Assembly: GCA_045646245.1 (NCBI GenBank)
Contig: JAZRKJ010000039.1
Location: forward strand, 1-64,000
Reading direction: 5' to 3'
Source: SIG607 sp045646245
Lineage (GTDB): Bacteria > Bacillota > Clostridia > Oscillospirales > Acutalibacteraceae
DNA length: 64,000 bases
In this document: positions 7,403 to 14,741 of the stretch, one piece after another
Layout of the letters: every line of letters starts with the position of its first letter
How positions within the stretch are numbered: the stretch's first letter is position 1
The notes under the pieces: model-generated
What the model was told of the DNA's origin: nothing
Database searches by the model: none
The model's input: only the letters and a program-made list of their open reading frames with translations
Position numbers and translations under genes: made by a program

Positions 7403-7986
7403 GCAAAGAAAACCTCTCACTTTTACCTGCGGTAGAAGCGGTTTTATTCGCTTCGGGCGAACCGGTTACCATTGACCGTTTAACTGCGGTATTCGGTATT
7501 ACGGTTGATGAAATTAACGAGATTACCGGCGCGCTTAAAGAACGTCTTGATAAAAGCGGTTCGGGAGTTGAGCTTGTTAAGCTTGCCAACGCCTACCAAC
7601 TCTGTACAAGAAGCGAATACGCAGAATATGTGCGTAAAAATGCCGATATTCACCGCAAAACCCCGCTTTCTCAAGCTGCTTTTGAAGTTCTTGCGGTTGT
7701 TGCTTACAACCAGCCGGTAACTAAATCCTTTATAGAACAGGTAAGAGGTGTTGATTGTTCCAGTACCGTTACCACTCTTATTGAAAAAGGACTTTTGGAG
7801 GAACGCGGAAGGCTTGAACTTCCCGGCAAGCCATTACTTTACGGTACCACCAAAAACTTCTTGCGTTGCTTTGGAATTTCAGATTTGAGCGAACTGCCGC
7901 CTTTACCTCACGACGAGCAGGGCGGGGTACAGCCCGACTTAGGCGAACAGCTTTCGGTTGAAGCAGTGCTTAACGAAGAAGAATAA
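7399..7986 (+). CDS. scpB: Segregation and condensation protein B
   Basis: ScpB is the dimeric winged-helix partner of ScpA in the SMC complex. The 195-residue protein has two winged-helix domains: AVEAVLFASGEPVT at the start, and the signature LSQAAFEVLAVVAYNQPVTKSFIEQVRGVD in the middle, then YGTTKNFLRCFGI. The length is typical. The ATG overlaps the end of scpA (4 nt) and is preceded by AAGGAG inside scpA. Confidence 0.96.
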   Translation: MSKENLSLLPAVEAVLFASGEPVTIDRLTAVFGITVDEINEITGALKERLDKSGSGVELVKLANAYQLCTRSEYAEYVRKNADIHRKTPLSQAAFEVLAVVAYNQPVTKSFIEQVRGVDCSSTVTTLIEKGLLEERGRLELPGKPLLYGTTKNFLRCFGISDLSELPPLPHDEQGGVQPDLGEQLSVEAVLNEEE

Positions 7987-8038
7987 TTTTATAATAATGG
8001 AAATAATTAGGATATAAGATAAAAGGGACGTGAATTAA

Positions 8039-8404
8039 ATGAGTGAAACTAATTTAAAGGGTATTATGGACGTTTCAATGGAAAAGCTTCGTGCCATGGT
8101 AGATGCCGACACGGTTATAGGTACTCCCATTAAGCTTGGTGAAGTTACCCTTATTCCCGTGTCAAAAGTCGCTTTCGGTCTTGCAACCGGCGGTAGCGAT
8201 TTTCCCAGCAAAACTCAACAAGCTATTTTCGGCGGAGCCAGCGGTGCGGGTGTTACAATTTCTCCGGTAGGCTTTTTAAGCGTATGCGGCGATAACGTCA
8301 GAATGATTCCTCTAAGCAGCGAAAATACCGTAGTTGACCGCGCTATTGCCGCCGCTCCCGAACTTATTGACAGAGTTAAAGATATTTTCACTACTAAAGA
8401 ATAA
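8039..8404 (+). CDS. gerW: Spore protein GerW/YtfJ family
   Basis: The 121-residue protein is a close match to the YtfJ (GerW) family, a spore-associated protein needed in Bacillus for GerA-dependent germination. The family block KLGEVTLIPVSKVAFGLATGG and the glycine-rich GGASGAGVTISPVGFL are present. It carries no signal peptide. An AAGGGACGTG sequence precedes the ATG. Position after scpAB and before a D,D-carboxypeptidase is the usual clostridial order. It is one of two sporulation markers in this window, the other being bofA. Confidence 0.92.
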   Translation: MSETNLKGIMDVSMEKLRAMVDADTVIGTPIKLGEVTLIPVSKVAFGLATGGSDFPSKTQQAIFGGASGAGVTISPVGFLSVCGDNVRMIPLSSENTVVDRAIAAAPELIDRVKDIFTTKE

Positions 8405-8418
8405 GGTATATTAAATCT

Positions 8419-8446
8419 CCTTTCTTAATAGGATAATTAAGAAAGG
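8419..8446 (+). promoter_or_regulatory. Hairpin occluding the ribosome binding site of the D,D-carboxypeptidase gene
   Basis: CCTTTCTTAAT (8419-8429) and ATTAAGAAAGG (8436-8446) form a perfect 11-bp stem with a 6-nt loop. Its 3' arm contains most of the SD (GAAAGGGG, 8441-8448) for the TTG start at 8458. No T-run follows, so it is not a terminator. Folding should lower translation of the downstream gene. Confidence 0.55.
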
Positions 8447-8457
8447 GGATATCTTTC

Positions 8458-9564
8458 TTGAAACGTTTTATTGCTTTGGTTTTAAGTGCTATTGTGCTGT
8501 GTGGCTCCTTTGAAGTGAAGGGGTTGTCGCTTTCGGCTTCCGCCGCCGTTATAATGGATGGAATAAGCGGAAAAGTGCTATATGAGGTGGGTGGAAATAA
8601 GCGCCTTTCTATGGCGAGTACCACCAAAATTATGACCGCCTTGCTTTTATGCGAGCAGGGTGATTTAAGCAAAAGCATATCAGTAACCGAAGAAATGATA
8701 CGCGTAGAGGGTACTTCTATGGGACTTATGGTAGGACAAAAGGTGACTTACCGCGATTTGCTTTACGGTATGCTTTTGTCTTCCGGTAATGACGCCGCAA
8801 ACGCCGTTGCCGTTGCTGTGGGCGGTTCGGCTGAGAATTTCGTAGCAATGATGAATGGCAAGGCTCAGGAATTGGGCCTTATAAACACTCATTTTGATAC
8901 TCCTTCGGGTCTGGACGGTGATACTCATTATACTACCGCCTACGAATTGGCTTTGCTGACAAAAGAAGCGCTTAAAAATGAAGATTTCTCCGCCGCGGTG
9001 AGTAGCTCTGAAATAACGTTAAACTATGGCGGGATGAAGCATACACTTATAAACCATAACCGTTTACTTAAGGAATACGACGGTGCTGTCGGTGTTAAGA
9101 CGGGCTTTACCAAAAAGTCGGGCAGATGCCTTGTTTCTGCCGCAAGGAAAGGTGACGGTTTAATAATTGCCGTTACCCTTAACGACAGAAACGATTGGAA
9201 CGACCACAAAGCAATGCTTGATTACGGTTTTTCTCAATTAAACGATTCTCCGCAAAGGTTCCCTTCGAAAACCTATACCGTAAAGGTATTTGGAGGAGAA
9301 ACCGGTTGCGTAACGGCTATCACCCAAGAAGTAGCGTTTTGTACCGCCAAGGGGGAAAGTGTAACTGCTGAAGAATACGTTGTTCCCTTTGTTTATGCCC
9401 CTGTTAAAGAAGGGGACTTTTTGGGATACGTTGAATATTACTGTGGTGAAAATCTTGTCGCCAAACAAACTCTCTCAGCGGGCAATAAGGTGGAAGCTGC
9501 TCCTGAAGCGGGTCTTGTTGAAAAATTTATAATTTCGTTTAAAAAATTGCTTAACTTAATATAG
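8458..9564 (+). CDS. dacF: D-alanyl-D-alanine carboxypeptidase, S11 family (DacF/PBP5-like)
   Basis: This penicillin-binding protein trims the terminal D-Ala of peptidoglycan stem peptides outside the membrane. The 368-residue protein has a signal peptide (RFIALVLSAIVLCGSF), the catalytic SxxK as MASTTKIM (around residues 52-59), the SGN motif in LLSSGNDAAN and KTG in VGVKTGFTKKSGR. A C-terminal beta domain and a final amphipathic helix (FIISFKKLLNLI) anchor it to the membrane. The start is TTG, placed 9 nt after GAAAGGGG. The name dacF is by similarity to the sporulation-linked clade; other S11 paralogues cannot be excluded. Confidence 0.88.
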   Translation: MKRFIALVLSAIVLCGSFEVKGLSLSASAAVIMDGISGKVLYEVGGNKRLSMASTTKIMTALLLCEQGDLSKSISVTEEMIRVEGTSMGLMVGQKVTYRDLLYGMLLSSGNDAANAVAVAVGGSAENFVAMMNGKAQELGLINTHFDTPSGLDGDTHYTTAYELALLTKEALKNEDFSAAVSSSEITLNYGGMKHTLINHNRLLKEYDGAVGVKTGFTKKSGRCLVSAARKGDGLIIAVTLNDRNDWNDHKAMLDYGFSQLNDSPQRFPSKTYTVKVFGGETGCVTAITQEVAFCTAKGESVTAEEYVVPFVYAPVKEGDFLGYVEYYCGENLVAKQTLSAGNKVEAAPEAGLVEKFIISFKKLLNLI

Positions 9565-9574
9565 AGGAGTAAAT

Positions 9575-10324
9575 ATGAAGGATAATAAAATTCGTCTTCA
9601 AAAGTTTCTTGCTGACTGCGGTATTGCATCCAGAAGAAAAGCAGAAGAGCTTATAGAAAACAAAAAAGTAAAGGTAAACGGAAGACTTGCGTCCATCGGC
9701 GATAAAGTTGACCCTATAAGAGATAAGGTTATGGTTTCGGGAAAGAACGTTGTACCCGTTACAAAAAAGGTTTATATTATGCTTCATAAACCAAGAGGTT
9801 TCGTTACTACCGTGTCGGATGATTTGGGGCGCAAGTGCGTTACTGACCTTGTTAAAGACGTAGGAGTAAGGGTTTTCCCCGTAGGAAGATTGGATAAAGA
9901 TTCCGAAGGTTTGCTTTTAATGACTAACGACGGTGAGTTTGCCAATAACTTAACTCACCCCTCAAAACACGTTAATAAAACTTACAGAACCACCGTTAAA
10001 GGACAAGTTGACGACGAGCAGATACTTCGTCTTTGTGAAGGTGTGGAAATTGACGGCAAAAAGACTCTTCCTTGCGATTGCTTCGTTGCGGAAAGAAAAC
10101 CCGACAGAACCGTACTTATTTTTATTATTCACGAAGGCAGAAACCGTCAGATAAGAAAAATGTGCGAAGCAGTTAACCTTGAGGTTATCAGATTAAAGCG
10201 TACCGAAATTGCCGGTGTAAAGCTTGGAATGTTGCCTCAGGGAAAATGGCGCGACCTTAACGAAAGGGAAATGAAGCGTCTTACTTCCGTTTCTTCCACC
10301 AAGGAGGGCGCGGAGAATGATTAG
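9575..10324 (+). CDS. rluB: 23S rRNA pseudouridine synthase (RluB/RsuA family)
   Basis: The 249-residue protein has an N-terminal S4 RNA-binding domain (IRLQKFLADCGIASRRKAEELI) and the RsuA/RluB/E/F catalytic domain with the aspartate in VGRLDKDSEGLLLMTNDGE and the HEGRNRQIRKM motif near the C-terminus. It should convert a uridine of 23S rRNA near position 2605 to pseudouridine. SD GAGGAG lies 7 nt before the ATG, 10 nt after the previous stop. Its end overlaps the next gene by 8 nt. Confidence 0.92.
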   Translation: MKDNKIRLQKFLADCGIASRRKAEELIENKKVKVNGRLASIGDKVDPIRDKVMVSGKNVVPVTKKVYIMLHKPRGFVTTVSDDLGRKCVTDLVKDVGVRVFPVGRLDKDSEGLLLMTNDGEFANNLTHPSKHVNKTYRTTVKGQVDDEQILRLCEGVEIDGKKTLPCDCFVAERKPDRTVLIFIIHEGRNRQIRKMCEAVNLEVIRLKRTEIAGVKLGMLPQGKWRDLNEREMKRLTSVSSTKEGAEND

Positions 10325-10700
10325 TGTACTTCCCGTAAAAGAAAAAAGTGAAATAGAAAAGCTTTTTTCTAATCACTCTTTAAGCGTTACCGAATTTTCG
10401 GGAGCGGTATCGGCTGTGTGCCAAGGCGAAACCTTAGGATATTGCCTTTTTGAACTTGATAATAAAAAAATGACGATACTGGAAATTGAACCGAAAAACG
10501 ATTTGTCACTTGCGGACGGAATTTTGAGAAGTGCTTTACATAATGCTGTCTGCGCAAAGGTAATAAGAGCAGAGTACCTTGAATCTTCACCGGTGGAATT
10601 GTTCCGAAAGCTGGATTTTATATTGGATAAAGATGAAAGGACTCTTGATATTTCCAAACTTTTTAAAAGTTGTCACAGTTGTGCAAATAAAAACACTTGA
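10317..10700 (+). CDS. Small GNAT-like protein of unknown function
   Basis: The 127-residue protein overlaps rluB by 8 nt and has its SD (GGAGGG) within rluB, so it is translationally coupled and probably real. The segment LADGILRSALHNAVCAKVIRAEYL followed by ELFRKLDFI resembles the acetyl-CoA-binding and last helix/strand parts of GNAT acetyltransferases, but the protein is shorter than most and the usual Q/RxxGxG/A signature is not clear. It ends with a small Cys pair (KSCHSC). Function cannot be given. Confidence 0.65.
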   Translation: MISVLPVKEKSEIEKLFSNHSLSVTEFSGAVSAVCQGETLGYCLFELDNKKMTILEIEPKNDLSLADGILRSALHNAVCAKVIRAEYLESSPVELFRKLDFILDKDERTLDISKLFKSCHSCANKNT

Positions 10701-10725
10701 TTTTTTATTGTCTTTGTGATAGAAT
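10697..10725 (+). promoter_or_regulatory. secG promoter
   Basis: TTGATT (10697-10702) and TAGAAT (10720-10725), with a GTGA just before it, are 17 nt apart. The start of secG follows after about 30 nt. Confidence 0.6.
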
Positions 10726-10755
10726 TGCTATGTTAATGATTAGGAGGATTAAAAA

Positions 10756-11010
10756 ATGGATATTTTACAGATAATTTTAGGTATAGTATTAGGTATACTT
10801 TCTTTAGCAATAATTGTTCTTGTTCTTTTCCAACAAGGTCATCGTTCCGGTATTAACGGTGCTATTTCCGGCGCTGCAGAAACATTCCTTTCCAAGAACA
10901 AGGCGAGAACTGCCGACGGACTTTTTAAGCGTCTCACTACTATTTGCGCTGTTTTATTCTTTATTGTAGCTATTGCTGCTACGGCAGTTGCAACCTTTAT
11001 TGCAAAATAA
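10756..11010 (+). CDS. secG: Preprotein translocase subunit SecG
   Basis: SecG is the small accessory subunit of the SecYEG protein channel. The 84-residue protein has two membrane helices (about 4-23 and 57-80) flanking the family loop LVLFQQGHRSGINGAISGAAETFL, with the usual KNKARTADG turn. SD TTAGGAGG lies 8 nt before the ATG. It has its own promoter and is followed by a strong terminator, so it forms a single-gene unit. No rnr/smpB follows, unlike many Firmicutes. Confidence 0.95.
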   Translation: MDILQIILGIVLGILSLAIIVLVLFQQGHRSGINGAISGAAETFLSKNKARTADGLFKRLTTICAVLFFIVAIAATAVATFIAK

Positions 11011-11026
11011 TTGTACCGATTTTTAG

Positions 11027-11065
11027 GCGCGGCTTACTTTTGTAAGCCGCGCTTTTCATTTTTTT
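11027..11065 (+). terminator. Intrinsic terminator of secG
   Basis: GCGCGGCTTAC (11027-11037) pairs perfectly with GTAAGCCGCGC (11042-11052) around a T4 loop, followed by TTTTCATTTTTTT. Confidence 0.95.
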
Positions 11066-11066
11066 A

Positions 11067-11093
11067 CTCCCGTTTTCATAGTATAAACGGGAG
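11067..11093 (+). promoter_or_regulatory. Hairpin occluding the bofA ribosome binding site
   Basis: CTCCCGTTT (11067-11075) and AAACGGGAG (11085-11093) form a perfect 9-bp stem. The 3' arm is the SD GGGAG (11089-11093), 8 nt before the ATG at 11102. The arrangement would hold the SD in a closed form unless opened. Confidence 0.6.
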
Positions 11094-11101
11094 ATGATAT
11101 A

Positions 11102-11368
11102 ATGAAAATTCTTAGTATAGCGTTACTCGTTTTTCTAATACTGTATGGGCTTATTTATCTTTATTTGCTTATTGTTTCGCGAAAACCGTTCAAATATCTT
11201 TTTTTAAACGCATTTGTGGGTTGGTGGTGTTTTGCCGTAATTGAAATGCTTTCTTTTTTTAGCGGAATACACATTCCTTTAAACCCGTTTACCGCGGCGG
11301 TATCTGGAATTTTCGGCGTGCCCGGAACGTTTTTTTTAATTGTGCTTAAATATTGTATTTTTGTTTAA
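11102..11368 (+). CDS. bofA: Pro-sigma-K processing inhibitor BofA family protein
   Basis: The 88-residue protein is an integral membrane protein of the BofA family. It has two to three hydrophobic segments, then the hallmark LNAFVGWWCFAVIEMLSFFSGIHIPLNPFTAAVSGIFGVPG. In Bacillus BofA keeps the SpoIVFB protease inactive until sigma-G signalling. Here the conserved NPFTA..GxxGVPG motif is intact. Its SD lies in a perfect hairpin (11067-11093). The nearby M50 peptidase at 5999 is a different type, so the partner protease is probably elsewhere. Confidence 0.9.
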   Translation: MKILSIALLVFLILYGLIYLYLLIVSRKPFKYLFLNAFVGWWCFAVIEMLSFFSGIHIPLNPFTAAVSGIFGVPGTFFLIVLKYCIFV

Positions 11369-11395
11369 AAAATAGGTGCGAAACGTTTTATTATA

Positions 11396-11404
11396 TGGTA
11401 TAAT
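11396..11404 (+). promoter_or_regulatory. Extended -10 promoter of addBA
   Basis: TGGTATAAT is an extended -10 box with a perfect TATAAT (11399-11404). No good -35 lies 17 nt upstream. The ATG of addB is 29 nt downstream. Confidence 0.55.
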
Positions 11405-11432
11405 ACTTATGATTAAACGTTTGGAGGAAGCA

Positions 11433-14400
11433 ATGCTTAATTTTGTATACGGACGCGCCGCTACAGGTAAAACTACCGAAATACTTTCTATGATAGAAAA
11501 AAAGGTCAAAAACGGAAACGAAGTCGTTTTTATTGTGCCCGAACAATTCACGTTTGAAAGCGAAAGATCGGTACTTTCTTTGTTGGGGGATAAACTATCT
11601 CACAAAGTTACCGTTTTAAGTTTTACCGCCCTTGCAGAAACCCTTACGCGAATTTGCGGAGGCAGCGCAAGAGGCGTACTTTCGGATGCTGATAAAATCC
11701 TTTTTATGAATCGCACTCTCCTTGCATTAAAGGATGAATTATTGATTTGGAGAAGGTATCTTTCAGCTCCCGGTTTTGCCTCAAAAGTAGTTGATATGAT
11801 CGGCGAATTAAAGATAAGTGCTATTTTTCCGGAGGATTTGGAAAAGGTGGCGGACAAGCTTAACGGAACGGCGCTTAAAGAAAAAATTAAAGCATTGGCG
11901 CTTGTGTACAGAGCTTACGACGCAGCGCTTTCAAATAAATTTATTGACCCTGCGGACAAGCTGGATAAGCTTTATAACGATTTATTGCACAACGATTTTT
12001 TTAAAAACAAATCGGTGTTTATCGATGGATTTAAGGGCTTTACCGGTCAACAGTATCGCGTAATAGACGTTATTGTTTCAACCGCCGAAAGTGTGACGGT
12101 TGCTTTGCTGTGCGATACTTTGGAAAAAACGGATGAGCTTAATATTTTTTCCAATACCGTTGACGTTGCGGAGAGAATGAAAGATATTGCGCTTCGCCAC
12201 AAGATTCCTATTGGCGAAAAAATTCATCTTGAGAATCCTCATTACGAAACGGAAGCTATGCGAAAGGTGGAAAGTATTCTTTCGGGTAATCTTTATGCAG
12301 ATGGAAAAGAAAGTGAATACGTGAACTTTTGCGTAGCCAAAACTCCTGCGGATGAAGTGGCTTTTGCCGCAAGAAATATAAGACGCCTTACGCGTGAAGA
12401 GAATTACCGTTACAAGGATTTTGTTATTATTGCGCGTAATCCCGAGCTTTACGAAAATGCCATTGAACGTGAATTTTTAAGTCACGACATTTCTTGCTTT
12501 TTTGACAAACGCATTCCGCTGATTATTTCGCCTCTTTATGCGTTTATTGATTCTGCGCTTACCTGCGTAAAATCTTTTGACAGTAATGAAATATTCCGAT
12601 ACATTAAAACCGGTCTTTCGGTGAACCTGGGCGATGACGAAATAAACGAACTTGAAAATTACGTATTCCTTTGGGATATCAACAGGTTTGCTTGGGAACA
12701 AAATTGGGATATGGACCCAACGGGCTTTTCCGAAACCAAAGCGGATAAAGAAAAGGAAATAGCGGAAACCTTATCCCGTCTTAACGGTATGAGAAGCAAG
12801 GTTATAGAACCCGTTATAAAGCTGCGAAATGAATTCGGAGAAACCGTTAAGGAAAAGGCAACGGCAATTGTTAATTTATTGAACCGTTGTGAAACCTCAA
12901 AAAAGATGAGTGTTTTGCTTTCCGAAGTTTCAAATAGCTTTTCCCCTGAAGATATTGATGCTTTAAGGCAAAGCTGGGACTGTATTATGAACGTGCTTGA
13001 CGGTATGGTGCGTTGCTTCGGCGACGATACGGTTTCAGAAGAACAGTTTATGGATATGTTCCGAATTTCTTGTGAAACCACCACCGTTGGCAGAATTCCG
13101 CAAATGCTTGATGAAGTAACCTTTGGTGCGGCGGACAGAATCCGACCATCGCGTCCCAAAGTTGCATTTATTTTGGGAGCAAAACAAGGTGTTTTCCCAA
13201 AACTGCCCGAAAACTCAAGTTTACTTGGTAATTCTGACCGCCGTATACTTATTGATAACGGGCTTGAAATACGTAATAAAACCATTTTCCAGACGGTGGA
13301 AGAAAGCCAGCTTGTGTATGCTTCCCTTTGCTGTCCGTCAGAAAGACTGTTTATTTCTTACAGTCAGGTGGATTCAAGCGGAAGTTCGGGTGAACCTTCG
13401 GGATTTTTTACCTTACTTAAGGATTCTCTTTCCAGCGAAAAATGTTTTTTCGAGCCTTCCGAAATGCTTGAAGAAAGCAATTTGCCCGAAACCGAAGAAA
13501 CGGCTTTTCGCGTACTTTGTTCTTTGGGTTCTAATGATAAAGCTGCCGCCGACACCCTTAAGGGAGCATTGTTTGATAACAAGGGAATTGAAGAAAGATA
13601 CGAGCGCATGAAAAACGTATCGGTTACCGCTGAACAAAAGCTTTCCGAAGAAACTGCTAAAAAGTTTTTCGGTGATGATATTCGGCTTTCCGCAACGTCT
13701 TTTGATGTTTTTCATGCTTGTCACTTCAGGTATTTTTGCAAATATGCGTTAAATACCGGAATTATTCAACCCGCAAAACTTAACGTTATGCAAAGAGGTA
13801 CTATTATTCACTACGTTATAGAACAGTTTTGCAACGCGCATATGAAGGATATCGCGACTGTTACAAAGGAACAGATAGAAGAAGAAACCGACAAGTATAT
13901 AAAAGAGTATTTTTCGAAAGTAAGAGGAAGCAACTTTATTCTTAATGCAAGAATTAAATTTCTTGTGGATAAAATTGCCGAAGGCACAGTAGAGGTTTTG
14001 GAGAGAATTGTTGCTGATTTTGCGCAAAGCGGTTTCCGACCCGAACGTTGTGAGGTTTCCATAAATACTAAAGAAAAGAACGGAATAATACCTGTTGTAG
14101 AATTTCCTTTCGGAACAAATTCCAAGTTTTCCTTTACGGGAAGTATTGACCGACTTGATACCTTTAACAGCTACGTAAGAATTGTAGACTATAAAACCGG
14201 AACTAAAAACTTTAGTATGAAAGACACTTTATACGGCCTTAATTTGCAAATGCTTTTGTACCTTTATTGTGTGATTCGCGGGAATAATCCCGATTATAAA
14301 GGTAAAAAGCCGGCGGGAATTTTGTATTTTCCTTCTAAAAAGGACTTAAAAAAAGAAGGCCTTATTATGAACGGTTTAATTAACGATGCTGAAATAGTCA

Positions 14401-14741
14401 GAGAGGCTATGGAAAAAGAAAACCAAGGCAAACACGTTCCTGTATATAAGCTGACCAAGGATAATAAACCGTATAAAAACAATAGCAGCCATATTTCCGA
14501 AAGAGCGTTTGGTGTTATTTTTGATTTTATTGAGAAGAAAGCCGCCGAAATGGGTGAAACTCTTCACAGGGGTGATATTTCGGTTAATCCGGTTGGCAAC
14601 AACGAGAATGATAATGCTTGTAAATATTGTGATTATAAGTCGGTTTGCGGACTTGAAAATGAAAAGTGGCGTAAAATAGAATCAAAGAATAACGAAACGG
14701 TATTACTTGAAATGGAAGGGGGAAGCAGTAATGAAGTATGA
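11433..14741 (+). CDS. addB: ATP-dependent helicase/nuclease subunit B
   Basis: AddB is the second subunit of the AddAB (RexAB) recombination nuclease that processes double-strand ends to Chi. The 1102-residue protein has an N-terminal Walker A, GRAATGKTTEI (residues about 7-17), a helicase-like inactive body, and the C-terminal nuclease domain with VRIVDYKTG. The four Cys of the Fe-S staple are visible: one in HACHFRYFC near residue 770 and the group CKYCDYKSVC near 1065. The start at 11433 is preferred to an in-frame GTG 57 nt upstream because GGAGG lies 5 nt before it. It overlaps addA by 11 nt. Confidence 0.95.
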   Translation: MLNFVYGRAATGKTTEILSMIEKKVKNGNEVVFIVPEQFTFESERSVLSLLGDKLSHKVTVLSFTALAETLTRICGGSARGVLSDADKILFMNRTLLALKDELLIWRRYLSAPGFASKVVDMIGELKISAIFPEDLEKVADKLNGTALKEKIKALALVYRAYDAALSNKFIDPADKLDKLYNDLLHNDFFKNKSVFIDGFKGFTGQQYRVIDVIVSTAESVTVALLCDTLEKTDELNIFSNTVDVAERMKDIALRHKIPIGEKIHLENPHYETEAMRKVESILSGNLYADGKESEYVNFCVAKTPADEVAFAARNIRRLTREENYRYKDFVIIARNPELYENAIEREFLSHDISCFFDKRIPLIISPLYAFIDSALTCVKSFDSNEIFRYIKTGLSVNLGDDEINELENYVFLWDINRFAWEQNWDMDPTGFSETKADKEKEIAETLSRLNGMRSKVIEPVIKLRNEFGETVKEKATAIVNLLNRCETSKKMSVLLSEVSNSFSPEDIDALRQSWDCIMNVLDGMVRCFGDDTVSEEQFMDMFRISCETTTVGRIPQMLDEVTFGAADRIRPSRPKVAFILGAKQGVFPKLPENSSLLGNSDRRILIDNGLEIRNKTIFQTVEESQLVYASLCCPSERLFISYSQVDSSGSSGEPSGFFTLLKDSLSSEKCFFEPSEMLEESNLPETEETAFRVLCSLGSNDKAAADTLKGALFDNKGIEERYERMKNVSVTAEQKLSEETAKKFFGDDIRLSATSFDVFHACHFRYFCKYALNTGIIQPAKLNVMQRGTIIHYVIEQFCNAHMKDIATVTKEQIEEETDKYIKEYFSKVRGSNFILNARIKFLVDKIAEGTVEVLERIVADFAQSGFRPERCEVSINTKEKNGIIPVVEFPFGTNSKFSFTGSIDRLDTFNSYVRIVDYKTGTKNFSMKDTLYGLNLQMLLYLYCVIRGNNPDYKGKKPAGILYFPSKKDLKKEGLIMNGLINDAEIVREAMEKENQGKHVPVYKLTKDNKPYKNNSSHISERAFGVIFDFIEKKAAEMGETLHRGDISVNPVGNNENDNACKYCDYKSVCGLENEKWRKIESKNNETVLLEMEGGSSNEV

